64,000 nt of DNA from an uncultured Alphaproteobacteria bacterium (GTDB taxonomy: Bacteria > Pseudomonadota > Alphaproteobacteria > Rhodospirillales > Rhodospirillaceae): NCBI GenBank assembly GCA_900079695.1, contig LT599022.1, positions 338,287-402,286 of the forward strand, in the 5' to 3' direction. The stretch's first letter is position 1. Each line of letters opens with the position of its first letter. Both the position numbers and the translations under genes were made by a program. Shown in pieces: positions 8,065 to 17,487 of this stretch. The notes beneath the pieces were generated by a model. It made no database searches. It had not been told where the DNA came from and saw only the letters and a list, made by a program, of their open reading frames with translations.

Positions 8065-10101
8065 ATGACCCCCACCAAGCTCCTGATCGGCCAGATCGCC
8101 GTCGTCTTCGCCATCGTCATCCTCGGCGTATGGGCGGCGACGCAGTGGTGCGCCGACATGTTGGGCTATCAGGCGCAGCTTGGCAGCCCCTGGTTCGTCC
8201 TGTTCGGCTGGCCGGTCTATCAGCCGTGGAAGCTGTTCGAGTGGTGGTATTTCTACGAGGCCTATGCGCCGGAGGTATTCGACAAGGCCGGGATGCTGGC
8301 GGCGGGCAGCGGCTTCATGGGCTGTGCGGCGGCGATTATCGGCTCACTGTGGCGCGCGCGGCAGAGCAGGCTCGTCACCACCTATGGCTCCTCGCGCTGG
8401 GCCTTGCCGCGCGAGATTCGCAAGGCCGGCCTGTTCCGTCCGGCAGGCGTGTTCCTCGGTAGGTTCGCCGACCAGTATCTTCGCCATGACGGACCGGAGC
8501 ATGTCATGGCCTTCGCGCCGACGCGCTCGGGCAAGGGCGTCGGCCTCGTCGTCCCGACCCTTCTCACCTGGACCGGCTCGGCCGTCATCCACGACATCAA
8601 GGGCGAAAACTGGCAGTTGACCGCTGGCTGGCGCGCGAAATTTTCGCATTGCCTGCTATTCAACCCGACCGACCTGCGGTCGGCCCGCTACAATCCGCTG
8701 CTGGAGGTACGCAAGGGGCCGGACGAGGTGCGCGACGTCCAGAACATCGCCGATATCCTGGTCGATCCCGAGGGTGCGCTCGAGCGCCGGAACCATTGGG
8801 AAAAGACCAGTCACGCCTTGCTGGTCGGCGCCATCCTGCACGTGCTTTATGCCGAGGAGGAGAAGACGCTGGCGCGAGTCGCCACCTTCCTGTCCGATCC
8901 GCGCCGGTCCTTCGCGGCGACGCTGCGGCGGATGATGGCGACCAACCATCTCGGCACGCCGGAGAACCCGAGGGTCCATCCGGTCGTGGCTTCGGCCGCG
9001 CGTGAGGTGCTGAACAAGTCGGAGAACGAGCGCTCGGGTGTGCTCTCCACCGCCATGTCCTTCCTCGGACTCTATCGCGACCCGACCGTCGCGGCGACGA
9101 CCTCGGCCTGCGACTGGCGCATCGCCGATCTCATGGATGCCGAACATCCGGTCTCGCTCTATCTCGTCATCCCGCCATCCGACATCTCGCGCACCAAGCC
9201 GTTGGTGCGACTGGTGTTGAACCAGATCGGGCGGCGGTTGACCGAGCGGCTGGAAGGAGACCCGAAGAAGACCCGCAGGCATCAGCTCATAATGATGCTC
9301 GACGAGTTTCCGGCGCTGGGGCGGCTTGATTTCTTCGAAACGGCGCTGGCCTTCATGGCCGGGTATGGCATCCGTGCCTACCTCATTGCGCAGTCGCTCA
9401 ATCAGATATCCAAGGCGTATGGCGAGAACAACGCCATCCTCGACAATTGCCATGTGCGCATCGCCTTTTCCTCCAACGACGAGCGGACGGCGAAACGCAT
9501 CTCCGACGCTCTTGGCACGGCGACGGAACTCAGGGCGCAGCGCAACTATGCCGGCCACCGCCTAGCGCCGTGGCTGAGCCACGTTATGGTCAGCCGGCAG
9601 GAGACCGCGCGGCCGCTGCTGACGCCCGGCGAGGTGATGCAATTGCCGTCCGCGGATGAACTGGTGCTGGTTTCGGGCCTGCCGCCGATCCGGGCGAAGA
9701 AGCTCCGCTATTACGAAGATCGCAACTTCACGCAGCGTGTTCTGCCGGCCCCACAGCTTTCCGAAGGCGGCTACGAGGACAAACCGGCACCGCGCCCCGA
9801 CGACTGGAGCGGCCAGGTGCGCGATACCGACGACCGCCTGATGCCTTCCGGCGAGGACGGTACGAGGCGCGGTTCCCTTTGTGAGGAAGGTGGGCTTCAG
9901 CAGCAGCGCCACCCGGGCTTGGCGGAAGAAGAGATTGCGAAGCCCGCCGAACCGGGGCAGCCGGATATTCCGGGACTCGATGTAGACGAGTCGGATGTCG
10001 TCGCCGACCAACGCGCCCTGGATCGGCTGTCGAAGCCGGCGCGCGTCTATGGCGTCAACGAAGCAATGGGGCCGGAGAAAGATATCCTCGAAGGATTCTG
10101 A
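8065..10101 (+). CDS. traG: Type IV coupling protein TraG/VirD4
   Basis: A 678-residue inner-membrane ATPase that links the relaxosome to the mating channel. Two or three N-terminal membrane helices (residues about 8-25, 40-60, 75-95) precede the nucleotide-binding domain. Walker A is APTRSGKGVG near residue 152, and Walker B is IMMLDEFPALGRLD near residue 412. The C-terminal 100 residues are polar and acidic. Length and motifs are standard for the TraG group found with trb-type systems. It stands alone: the CopG gene starts 116 nt later with its own box. No relaxase gene is in the window, so the coupling protein's partner lies elsewhere on the element. Confidence 0.95.
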   Translation: MTPTKLLIGQIAVVFAIVILGVWAATQWCADMLGYQAQLGSPWFVLFGWPVYQPWKLFEWWYFYEAYAPEVFDKAGMLAAGSGFMGCAAAIIGSLWRARQSRLVTTYGSSRWALPREIRKAGLFRPAGVFLGRFADQYLRHDGPEHVMAFAPTRSGKGVGLVVPTLLTWTGSAVIHDIKGENWQLTAGWRAKFSHCLLFNPTDLRSARYNPLLEVRKGPDEVRDVQNIADILVDPEGALERRNHWEKTSHALLVGAILHVLYAEEEKTLARVATFLSDPRRSFAATLRRMMATNHLGTPENPRVHPVVASAAREVLNKSENERSGVLSTAMSFLGLYRDPTVAATTSACDWRIADLMDAEHPVSLYLVIPPSDISRTKPLVRLVLNQIGRRLTERLEGDPKKTRRHQLIMMLDEFPALGRLDFFETALAFMAGYGIRAYLIAQSLNQISKAYGENNAILDNCHVRIAFSSNDERTAKRISDALGTATELRAQRNYAGHRLAPWLSHVMVSRQETARPLLTPGEVMQLPSADELVLVSGLPPIRAKKLRYYEDRNFTQRVLPAPQLSEGGYEDKPAPRPDDWSGQVRDTDDRLMPSGEDGTRRGSLCEEGGLQQQRHPGLAEEEIAKPAEPGQPDIPGLDVDESDVVADQRALDRLSKPARVYGVNEAMGPEKDILEGF

Positions 10102-10123
10102 TCCCGCGCAAGCATCCGCATGT

Positions 10124-10155
10124 GATCGCATTCCGTCGTACATAAAGGCCGTAAG
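10124..10155 (+). promoter_or_regulatory. Conserved promoter-like box upstream of copG-trb (copy B)
   Basis: Near-identical to copy A (28/32), differing by four transitions. The core GTACATAAAGGCCGTAAG lies at 10138-10155. It ends 62 nt before the start of the CopG gene that heads the trb operon. Confidence 0.6.
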
Positions 10156-10179
10156 AGATTCCGGCCCATCCGGCGATCC

Positions 10180-10211
10180 TTGCCCTGACTTCTTCAAGAC
10201 TGTCAGGGCAA
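10180..10211 (+). promoter_or_regulatory. Perfect 10-bp inverted repeat before copG start
   Basis: Arms TTGCCCTGAC (10180-10189) and GTCAGGGCAA (10202-10211) enclose a 12-nt loop and stop 6 nt before the ATG at 10218, the same distance as in front of traG. It could be the binding site of the CopG protein it precedes (autoregulation), or an RNA hairpin. Confidence 0.6.
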
Positions 10212-10217
10212 CACTGC

Positions 10218-10619
10218 ATGAAGCCACGCCACAACATCTACATTGACGAGGAAACGAGCGCCGAGCTCGAAGCGCTGGCGGCCAAGCCCGGTGCCTCCAA
10301 GTCAGCCATCATCACTGACGCGATCCGCCATTACATCCGTCACCGCGGTGCCCATGCGCTCGATGAGGCGTTGAGGATCCGCCTCGATCGGCTGACGCGC
10401 GAGAACAACCTCATCCGGCGCGACATCGATGTCCTGACCGAGAGCCTCGCCTTTTTCGTGCGGCTCTATCTCACCTTCAACGCGCACACGCCGATCCCGG
10501 ACAAGGCGACGCAGGCGGTCGCGCAGGAGCGTTACCAGAAATTCGTCGAGCAGGTGGGCCGTCAGATCGCCGGCGGCAAGCGCTCGCTCGGCCCCAGGGA
10601 CGGGGAGGAAAACCCATGA
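10218..10619 (+). CDS. CopG-family ribbon-helix-helix regulator heading the trb operon
   Basis: A 133-residue protein whose N-terminus (MKPRHNIYIDEETSAELEAL, then KPGASKSAIITDAIRHYI) is a ribbon-helix-helix DNA-binding unit. A longer helical region (residues 55-133) follows, with a hydrophobic LAFFVRLYLTF patch that may mediate oligomerisation. Genes like this commonly lie between traG and trbB in alphaproteobacterial trb clusters. It overlaps trbB by 4 bp (ATGA), so it is the first gene of the transfer operon and a natural candidate to control it through the repeats in front of traG, itself and the recombinase unit (inference). Confidence 0.85.
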   Translation: MKPRHNIYIDEETSAELEALAAKPGASKSAIITDAIRHYIRHRGAHALDEALRIRLDRLTRENNLIRRDIDVLTESLAFFVRLYLTFNAHTPIPDKATQAVAQERYQKFVEQVGRQIAGGKRSLGPRDGEENP

Positions 10620-11581
10620 GCACAACTGCCGAAGAACGCCGCCGCGCCATGCTGAAGACGGCGATGGGCCCGGCAATTGCCGAGGCCCTCTCCGATACCG
10701 CCGTGATCGAGGTGATGGTCAACCCCGACGGCAGGCTCTGGATCGACCGTCTCGGCGAGGGACGCAGCGATGCCGGCCTGCGTGTTCACCCCTCCGAAAC
10801 CGAGCGGATCATCCGCCTGGTCGCTTCCCATGTCCGCGCCGAGGTGCATGCGGACAATCCAATTGTCAGCGCCGAGCTGCCATCGGGAGAGCGCTTCGAG
10901 GGCGTGCTGCCCCCGGTCGCATTGGCGCCGTGCTTCGCCATCCGCAAGCCCGCCGCGAAGATCTTCACCCTAGCCGACTACGTCCGTGCCCAGATCATGG
11001 TCCCGATCCAGGCCGAAGCCCTCAGGCAGGCGGTGCGGGAGCGGATAAACATCCTGGTCGCCGGCGGCACCTCCTCGGGCAAGACCACACTCGCCAATGC
11101 ACTGCTGGCCGAGATCGCCAATTGCGACGAACGGGTCATCCTCATCGAGGATACGCGCGAGCTGCAATGCGCGGCGGCCGATTGCGTGGCGCTGCGCACG
11201 CGGCGGGGTGTCGTATCTCTGGCCGATCTCGTTCGCTCGACCCTGCGCCTGCGCCCCGACCGGATCATCGTCGGCGAGGTGCGGGGCGCCGAGGCGCTCG
11301 ACATGCTCAAGGCCTGGAACACCGGCCATCCGGGTGGCATCGCCACCGTGCATGCCAATTCCGCCCATGCCGCTCTCTACCGCATCGAGCAATTGGTGCA
11401 GGAGAGCGTCACCGTCATCCCGCGCCGCCTGATCGCCGAGGCGATCGATCTCGTGGTGTTCATCGCCGGGCGCGGCTCATCCCGACACATCGAGACCATC
11501 GCCGAAGTCACCGGCCTCGACGCCAACGGCGATTACGCGGTGACCACGCTTTCCATGCCCCAACTGCAATCGCTCTCGTGA
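10616..11581 (+). CDS. trbB: Conjugal transfer ATPase TrbB (VirB11-like)
   Basis: The 321-residue cytoplasmic hexameric ATPase of the mating-pair apparatus. Walker A is GGTSSGKTT near residue 150. The acidic ILIEDTREL box, the RLRPDRIIVGEVRGAEALDML Walker B/Asp-box region and the GHPGGIATVHANSA His-box are all present. Length is normal. A GGGGAGGAAAA ribosome site precedes the start, which overlaps copG. Confidence 0.95.
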   Translation: MSTTAEERRRAMLKTAMGPAIAEALSDTAVIEVMVNPDGRLWIDRLGEGRSDAGLRVHPSETERIIRLVASHVRAEVHADNPIVSAELPSGERFEGVLPPVALAPCFAIRKPAAKIFTLADYVRAQIMVPIQAEALRQAVRERINILVAGGTSSGKTTLANALLAEIANCDERVILIEDTRELQCAAADCVALRTRRGVVSLADLVRSTLRLRPDRIIVGEVRGAEALDMLKAWNTGHPGGIATVHANSAHAALYRIEQLVQESVTVIPRRLIAEAIDLVVFIAGRGSSRHIETIAEVTGLDANGDYAVTTLSMPQLQSLS

Positions 11582-11592
11582 AAGGACATCTC

Positions 11593-11901
11593 ATGCGCAA
11601 AAAGCTCCGATTTCTGTCGGCTGCCGCCCTCACGTTTTTCATGGTTGCGCCGGCCTATGCGGCGGGCTCCGGCATGCCGTGGGAAGAACCGCTCCAGCGT
11701 ATCCTGGAATCGGTTCAGGGGCCGGTGGCCAAGATCGTCGCGGTGATCATCATCATCGTAACCGGCCTGACACTCGCCTTCGGCGAGACCTCTGGCGGCT
11801 TCCGTCGGCTTATCCAGATCGTCTTCGGCCTGTCCATCGCCTTCGCGGCGTCGAGCTTCTTCCTCTCCTTCTTCTCCTTCGGCGGCGGAGCGCTCGTCTG
11901 A
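11593..11901 (+). CDS. trbC: Pilin precursor TrbC (VirB2-like)
   Basis: A 102-residue prepilin. The N-terminus is a signal sequence (KKLRFLSAAALTFFMVAPAYA, cleavage likely after AYA), followed by two hydrophobic segments (IVAVIIIIVTGLTLAFGE and FGLSIAFAASSFFLSFFSF) around a short basic loop, the usual VirB2/TrbC layout. The start is ATG 11593 behind AAAGGA. It ends on the first base of trbD (TGATG overlap), pointing to coupled translation. Confidence 0.9.
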   Translation: MRKKLRFLSAAALTFFMVAPAYAAGSGMPWEEPLQRILESVQGPVAKIVAVIIIIVTGLTLAFGETSGGFRRLIQIVFGLSIAFAASSFFLSFFSFGGGALV

Positions 11902-12170
11902 TGGATGCTGCTCGCCACATCGAGGGCTTCGAAATCCCCGTCCATCGCGCGCTGACCGAGCCGATCCTGCTCGGCGGCGCGCCGCGCGCCGTCGCCATCC
12001 TCAACGGCACGCTGGCGGCCGCCATCGCCCTCGGTCTCCAGCAGTGGATCGCCGGGCTCGGCCTGTTCGTCGCCGGGCATACGCTCAGCGTTTTTGCGGC
12101 CAGGCACGATCCGGACTTCCTGCCCGTGCTCGCCCGCCATCTGCGTCAACGGGGGTGGTGGCGATGCTGA
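11901..12170 (+). CDS. trbD: Conjugal transfer protein TrbD (VirB3-like)
   Basis: An 89-residue inner-membrane protein with a polar N-terminus (HIEGFEIPVHRALTEP, a TrbD/VirB3 hallmark), one or two membrane helices in the middle, and an ARHDPDFLPVLARHLR tail. It supports pilus assembly next to the TrbE ATPase. Start ATG 11901 shares a base with the trbC stop, and its end overlaps trbE by 7 bp. Confidence 0.9.
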   Translation: MDAARHIEGFEIPVHRALTEPILLGGAPRAVAILNGTLAAAIALGLQQWIAGLGLFVAGHTLSVFAARHDPDFLPVLARHLRQRGWWRC

Positions 12171-14689
12171 GCTTGGCCGAATACCGTGGGCGAGCCGACC
12201 GGCTCGCCGATCTTCTGCCCTGGGCGGCGCTCCTCGCGCCCGGCATCGTCCTCAACAAGGACGGCAGTTTCCAGCGCAGCTTCCGCTTTCGCGGCCCCGA
12301 TCTCGAAAGCGCGACGGAGGCCGAACTGGTCGGGCTCGGCGCACGGGCCAACAATGCGCTGAAGCGCCTTGGCTCCGGCTGGGCGCTGTTCTTCGAGGCG
12401 GAGCGGCTTGAGGCGCAGGATTATCCGCGGTCCAACTTCCCGGATGCGGCCTCATGGCTCGTCGATGAGGAACGCCGCGCGGCCTTTGAAGGTGAGTCAG
12501 ATCAGTCATCGCCCCGGTGGAGCGATGACCCGGCGAACGGGCAGGGCCGGCATTTCGAAAGCCGCTATCACCTCACACTTCTCTACATGCCGCCGCCCGA
12601 CGCGCAGGCGCGCACCGAGAATGCGCTGCTGGATTCCGACCGGAAGGGGGAAGGGGACGGCGGCGGCCGCAACTGGCGGCAGGAACTGGCCCGGTTCCGG
12701 GACGAGACCGAGCGGGTGCTGGATTTGCTCAGCGGCTTCCTGCCGGAGATCCGCGCGCTCGACGATGCCGAGACGCTGACCTTTCTGCACGGGGCGATTT
12801 CGACGAAGCGCCATCCCGTCGCCGTGCCCGAAACGCCGATGTATCTTGATGGCGTGCTGGTCGATACGCCCTTGACCGGCGGCCTGGAGCCGATGCTCGG
12901 CGACCGGCACTTGCGGACGCTGACGATCCTCGGCTTTCCGAACGCGACCCGCCCCGGCATCCTCGACGCACTGAACCATCAGGACTTTGCCTATCGCTGG
13001 GGCACGCGCTTCATCCCGCTCGATAAGATGGCGGCGACGAAGGTGCTCACCCGCCTGCGCCGGCAGTGGTTCGCCAAGCGCAAGTCGATCACAGCGATCC
13101 TGCGCGAGGTGCTGACCAACGAGCCTGCTGTACTGGTCGATAGCGACGCCGACAACAAGGCGCTTGATGCAGACGCCGCTTTGCAGGCGCTCGGCAGTGA
13201 TCATGTCGGTTTCGGTTATCTGACGACGACCATCACCGTCTGGGACGAGGACCGGGATACCGCGGAGGAAAAGGTCCGCGCCGTCGAGCGCATCGTCAAC
13301 GGCCTCGGCTTCACCTGCATTCGGGAAACGGTGAATGCCGTCGAAGCCTGGCTCGGTTCACTGCCGGGCCATGTCTACGCCAATGTCCGGCAGCCGCTCG
13401 TCCACACCCTGAACCTCGCCCATCTCATGCCGCTCTCGGCGGTGTGGGCCGGACCGGCGCGCAACGCCCATCTCGCCAAAGTCACTCAGACAGAATGTCC
13501 GCCGCTACTCCATGCGGAAACCAGCGGCTCCACACCGTTCCGCCTCTCCACCCATGTGGGCGATGTCGGCCACATGCTGATCGTCGGCCCGACCGGCGCA
13601 GGCAAGTCGGTGCTCTTGTCGCTGATCGCACTGCAATTCCGGCGCTATGCCGGCTCTCAGGTCACCATCTTCGACAAGGGCAATTCGGCGCGCGCAGCCG
13701 TGCTGGCCATGGGTGGGGAGCATCATGCGCTGGGTGCGGCCCCTGATGACATCACGAACGCGCTCGCCTTCCAGCCGCTCCGCGACATCGACGACCCGGC
13801 GACGCGAAGCTGGGCGGCTGAATGGATCGGCGCGCTGCTCGCTCATGAGCATGTCACCGTTACCCCGGAAGTGAAGGAGGCCGTCTGGTCGGCGCTGTGC
13901 AACCTCGCCACCGCGCCGGCCGAGGAGCGCACGCTCACCGGCCTGTCCGTCCTCGTCCAGGCGAACGCCCTCAAGGCCGCGCTCCAGCCCTATACGCTCG
14001 ATGGCCCCTTCGGCCGGCTGCTCGACGCCGCCGAGGACCGGTTGGCGCTGTCCGAGGTTCAATGCTTCGAGACCGAGGAACTGATGCATGAGGCTGGCGT
14101 CGTCCTGCCGGTGCTGACCTACCTCTTCCACCGTCTGGAGGAGAGGTTCGACGGGCGGCCGACGCTGCTCATTCTCGACGAGGCCTGGGTCTATCTCGAC
14201 AATCCGCTCTTCGCCGCCCGCATCCGCGAATGGCTGAAGGTCCTGCGCAAGAAGAACGTGTCGGTGATCTTCGCGACGCAGTCGCTGGCGGACGTGGCCG
14301 ACAGCTCCATCGCGCCCGCCATCATCGAGAGCTGCCCGCAGCGCATTTTTCTTCCCAACGACCGGGCCATCGAACCCCAGGCGCGCACGGCCTATGAGCG
14401 CTTCGGCCTCAACGATCGGCAGATCGAACTGATCGCGCAGGCAACGCCAAAACGGCACTACTACCTGCAATCGCGCCGCGGCAACCGGCTGTTCGAGCTG
14501 GGCCTCGGCCCCGTGGCACTGGCGCTCTGCGGCGCCTCCGATCCGTCCTCCCAGACCCTCATCGACACAATCCTGGCCGAGCACGGCAGGGAGGCCTTCG
14601 CCGTCGAGTTTCTGAGAGCCCGCGGCCTCGATTGGGCCGCCGACATCCTCGGCCCGTTCTCTCCCCAAATACAGGAGCCAACACCGTGA
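12164..14689 (+). CDS. trbE: Conjugal transfer ATPase TrbE (VirB4-like)
   Basis: The 841-residue VirB4-class ATPase, the largest energiser of the channel. It starts with MLSLAEYRGRADRLADLLPWAAL. Walker A is GPTGAGKSVLLSL near residue 475, Walker B is LLILDEAWVYLD near residue 668, and KKNVSVIFATQSLADV is the following conserved motif. Length agrees with TrbE of other systems. The end overlaps the trbJ start by 4 bp. Confidence 0.95.
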   Translation: MLSLAEYRGRADRLADLLPWAALLAPGIVLNKDGSFQRSFRFRGPDLESATEAELVGLGARANNALKRLGSGWALFFEAERLEAQDYPRSNFPDAASWLVDEERRAAFEGESDQSSPRWSDDPANGQGRHFESRYHLTLLYMPPPDAQARTENALLDSDRKGEGDGGGRNWRQELARFRDETERVLDLLSGFLPEIRALDDAETLTFLHGAISTKRHPVAVPETPMYLDGVLVDTPLTGGLEPMLGDRHLRTLTILGFPNATRPGILDALNHQDFAYRWGTRFIPLDKMAATKVLTRLRRQWFAKRKSITAILREVLTNEPAVLVDSDADNKALDADAALQALGSDHVGFGYLTTTITVWDEDRDTAEEKVRAVERIVNGLGFTCIRETVNAVEAWLGSLPGHVYANVRQPLVHTLNLAHLMPLSAVWAGPARNAHLAKVTQTECPPLLHAETSGSTPFRLSTHVGDVGHMLIVGPTGAGKSVLLSLIALQFRRYAGSQVTIFDKGNSARAAVLAMGGEHHALGAAPDDITNALAFQPLRDIDDPATRSWAAEWIGALLAHEHVTVTPEVKEAVWSALCNLATAPAEERTLTGLSVLVQANALKAALQPYTLDGPFGRLLDAAEDRLALSEVQCFETEELMHEAGVVLPVLTYLFHRLEERFDGRPTLLILDEAWVYLDNPLFAARIREWLKVLRKKNVSVIFATQSLADVADSSIAPAIIESCPQRIFLPNDRAIEPQARTAYERFGLNDRQIELIAQATPKRHYYLQSRRGNRLFELGLGPVALALCGASDPSSQTLIDTILAEHGREAFAVEFLRARGLDWAADILGPFSPQIQEPTP

Positions 14690-15399
14690 AACGCACGTCT
14701 CTCGCGGCGCTCCTCGCCGCATCTCTTGCCATCGCTACGCCACAGGTGGGCCATGCCGCCTGGCCGGTCTTCGATGCCACCAACTACGGTCAGAATGTCC
14801 TGCAGGCGGCGCGTGCGCTGGAGCAGATCAACAACCAGATCCAGCAGCTCCAGAACCAGGCGGTCATGTTGCAAAACATGGCAAAGAACCTTCAGCGGCT
14901 GGATTTCTCCTCGCTCGGACAACTCCAGGGGGCGCTGAACCGTATCGACGGGCTGATGATGCAGGTCGACGGCCTCAGCTTCGACCTGACGCAGCTCGAA
15001 GGCCAGTGGCGGCAGCAATATCCAAGCTCGTACGATGCCACGGTCAGCACCAGCGATATCGCCACTGCCGCGCGCGAGCGCTGGCAGAGTGCCATGAACG
15101 CTTTCCGCCAAACCATGCGGGTGCAATCGCAGATCGTCGAGAACGTGCGCGTCGACGAAGGGCTACTCACCGATCTCGTCAATCGGAGCCATGGCGCCGT
15201 CGGGGCGCTGCAGGCGCAGCAGGCCGCGAATCAGCTCATTGCGCTTTCGGCCAAGCAGCAGATGCAGATCCAGACGCTGATGGCCGCCCATTACCGCGCC
15301 GAGGCAGAAGACGCCGCGCGCAAGGCGCAGGCGGAGGAAGCGGCGCGCGAGACAACGCGCAGGTTCCTCGGTTCCGGCTCCGCCTATTCTGGGAACTGA
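14686..15399 (+). CDS. trbJ: Conjugal transfer protein TrbJ (VirB5-like)
   Basis: A 237-residue periplasmic protein. It starts with GTG at 14686 (GTGA overlap with the trbE stop). A signal peptide (TSLAALLAASLAIATPQVGHA) is followed by a long helical, glutamine-rich body (QINNQIQQLQNQAVMLQNM), as expected for minor pilus components of the VirB5/TrbJ group. The next gene begins 21 nt later; the small lipoprotein gene trbK that normally sits here is absent. Confidence 0.9.
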   Translation: MKRTSLAALLAASLAIATPQVGHAAWPVFDATNYGQNVLQAARALEQINNQIQQLQNQAVMLQNMAKNLQRLDFSSLGQLQGALNRIDGLMMQVDGLSFDLTQLEGQWRQQYPSSYDATVSTSDIATAARERWQSAMNAFRQTMRVQSQIVENVRVDEGLLTDLVNRSHGAVGALQAQQAANQLIALSAKQQMQIQTLMAAHYRAEAEDAARKAQAEEAARETTRRFLGSGSAYSGN

Positions 15400-15420
15400 C
15401 CGGCAGGGAGGCGACGCGCG

Positions 15421-16764
15421 ATGAATGATCTCGGCATCATCGACCGCTTCATGGAGACCTTCAGCCGCTACATCGACAGCGGCTTCGGACTCTTGTCGGG
15501 TGACGTCGCCTTCCTCACCACCATCCTGATCGGCATCGACATCACGCTGGCAGGCCTGTTCTGGGCTCTGGGCGGCGAGGACAACATCATCGGGCGCCTG
15601 ATCCGGAAGGTGCTCTATGTCGGCGTCTTCGCGCTGATCCTCAACAACTTCCAGAACCTTGCCGAGATCATCTACAGGTCCTTCTCCGGTCTCGGCATCC
15701 AGGCCGCGCCCGGCACGCTCGCCGCCGACGATCTGCTCAAACCTGGCAAGATCGCCGCCACCGGTTATGAGGCGGCGTATCCGCTCATCGATCAGGTCGG
15801 CAATCTCGTCGGCTTTCCGGAAATCTTCGGCAACGCACTCACCGTCTTCGTCCTGCTGCTGGCCTGGTTCCTGGTCCTCATCGCCTTCTTCATTCTGGCG
15901 ATCCAGCTCTTCATCACCGTGCTCGAGTTCAAACTGACGACGCTCGCCGGTTTCGTCCTGGTGCCCTTCGCGCTCTGGAACAAGACGTCGTTCCTCGCCG
16001 AACGGGTTCTCGGCAACGTGATTTCCTCCGGCATCAAGGTGATGATGCTCGCCGTCATCGTCGGCATCGGCTCGACGCTGTTCGCTTCCTTCACCAACGG
16101 CCTTCAGGGTCAGGAACCGGACCTTGCCGCCGCCATGTCGCGGGTGCTGGGCGCTCTGGCGCTGCTCGGTCTCGGCATCTTCGGCCCCGGCATCGCTTCG
16201 GGTCTTGTATCCGGAGCACCGCAGCTCGGCGCCGGCGCCGCCCTCGGCGCAACTGGTGCTGCGGTGGGCGCGACCATGCTCGCCGGTGGCGCGGCGCTTG
16301 CCGGGGCGCGCATGGCCGCTGGCGGCGGTCTTTCCGCCATCCGCGCGGGCACGGCGATGGGGTCTGCCGCTTCTTCCGCCTACCAACTGGGACAGGCGAC
16401 CTCCGGGACGTCCGGCATGGCAGGCGCCGCGGCCGGTGTTGGTGGCATGGCGCGCGCTGCCGGCGGAGCCGCCACAAACGCCGCGCGCCAAGTCGCGGGT
16501 CGCGCCTCTTCCTCTCTGAAAGAAAGCGCCGATGCCGGACGCCGTGGCGCCTGGACGGCCACCGGCGGCACGCCGACCGCCTCCATGTCGGAGGCAAGCG
16601 CCGCATCGGCGGGCATCCCCTCCAGTTCCCCGCCGGATTGGGCGAACCGCCTGCGCTCCGAACAGGCGGCGCGTGCGCATCGGCAGACCGCCACCCAAGC
16701 CATCAAGGACGGTGACCGGCCCGGCAACGGCGCCAATCCCTCCCTCAATGACAAGGACGACTGA
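15421..16764 (+). CDS. trbL: Conjugal transfer channel protein TrbL (VirB6-like)
   Basis: A 447-residue polytopic inner-membrane protein. The first 300 residues hold several membrane helices, including the conserved AWFLVLIAFFILAIQLFITV block. The last 150 residues are an Ala/Gly/Ser-rich, low-complexity cytoplasmic or periplasmic tail (repeated GAAAGVGG-like stretches), common in TrbL. It forms part of the inner-membrane pore. Only 3 nt separate it from trbF. Confidence 0.93.
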   Translation: MNDLGIIDRFMETFSRYIDSGFGLLSGDVAFLTTILIGIDITLAGLFWALGGEDNIIGRLIRKVLYVGVFALILNNFQNLAEIIYRSFSGLGIQAAPGTLAADDLLKPGKIAATGYEAAYPLIDQVGNLVGFPEIFGNALTVFVLLLAWFLVLIAFFILAIQLFITVLEFKLTTLAGFVLVPFALWNKTSFLAERVLGNVISSGIKVMMLAVIVGIGSTLFASFTNGLQGQEPDLAAAMSRVLGALALLGLGIFGPGIASGLVSGAPQLGAGAALGATGAAVGATMLAGGAALAGARMAAGGGLSAIRAGTAMGSAASSAYQLGQATSGTSGMAGAAAGVGGMARAAGGAATNAARQVAGRASSSLKESADAGRRGAWTATGGTPTASMSEASAASAGIPSSSPPDWANRLRSEQAARAHRQTATQAIKDGDRPGNGANPSLNDKDD

Positions 16765-16767
16765 CCC

Positions 16768-17487
16768 ATGTTCTTCCGACGACCGATTCAACGATACGGC
16801 ACGACGCCGGAGCCCGTCACTCCCTATCAGAGGGCCGCCCAGCTCTGGGACGAGCGCATCGGCGCGTCCCGTATCCAGGCAAGAAACTGGCGGGTCATGG
16901 CCTTCGGCTGCCTGGCGCTTTCCGTCGGTCTTTCCGGCGGCTTGCTCTGGCAGTCGCTGCAAAGCCGCGTCGCGCCCTATGTGGTCGAGGTCGACAAGTT
17001 CGGCGAGGCGCGCGCCGTCGCGCCGGCAATCCAGAACTACCAGCCGGCCGACGCCCAGATCGCCTGGCACCTCGCCCGCTTCATCACCAACGTCCGTTCG
17101 GTGTCCACCGATCCGGTGCTGGTGCGCCAGAACTGGCTGTCCGCCTACGATTTCGCCACCGACCGCGCCGCGCTGTTCCTGAACGACCACGCTAAGAAGA
17201 ACGATCCCTTCAGCGCGATCGGCACCCGCAGCGTCTCGGTCCAGGTGACGAGCGTTGTGCGGGCCTCTGACGCCTCCTTCCAGGTCAAGTGGACCGAGCA
17301 GGTCTTCGAGCGCGGTAGCCTGGCCCGCACCGAGCGCTGGACCGCGATCCTGACGGTCGTGATCCAGACCCCGCGCACCGCCGAGCAGCTCCGCAAGAAC
17401 CCCCTCGGCGTCTTCGTCAACGCCATCGACTGGTCGCGCGAACTCGACGCCACTGCGCCGCAATTGCCCAAGGAGCCCTCTCAATGA
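16768..17487 (+). CDS. trbF: Conjugal transfer protein TrbF (VirB8-like)
   Basis: A 239-residue bitopic assembly factor: a cytoplasmic N-terminus (PYQRAAQLWDERIG), one membrane helix at residues 46-66 and a periplasmic VirB8-like domain containing YVVEVDKFGEARAV and the NPLGVFVNAIDWSREL end motif. It bridges the inner-membrane and core complexes. It overlaps trbG by 4 bp. Confidence 0.93.
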   Translation: MFFRRPIQRYGTTPEPVTPYQRAAQLWDERIGASRIQARNWRVMAFGCLALSVGLSGGLLWQSLQSRVAPYVVEVDKFGEARAVAPAIQNYQPADAQIAWHLARFITNVRSVSTDPVLVRQNWLSAYDFATDRAALFLNDHAKKNDPFSAIGTRSVSVQVTSVVRASDASFQVKWTEQVFERGSLARTERWTAILTVVIQTPRTAEQLRKNPLGVFVNAIDWSRELDATAPQLPKEPSQ

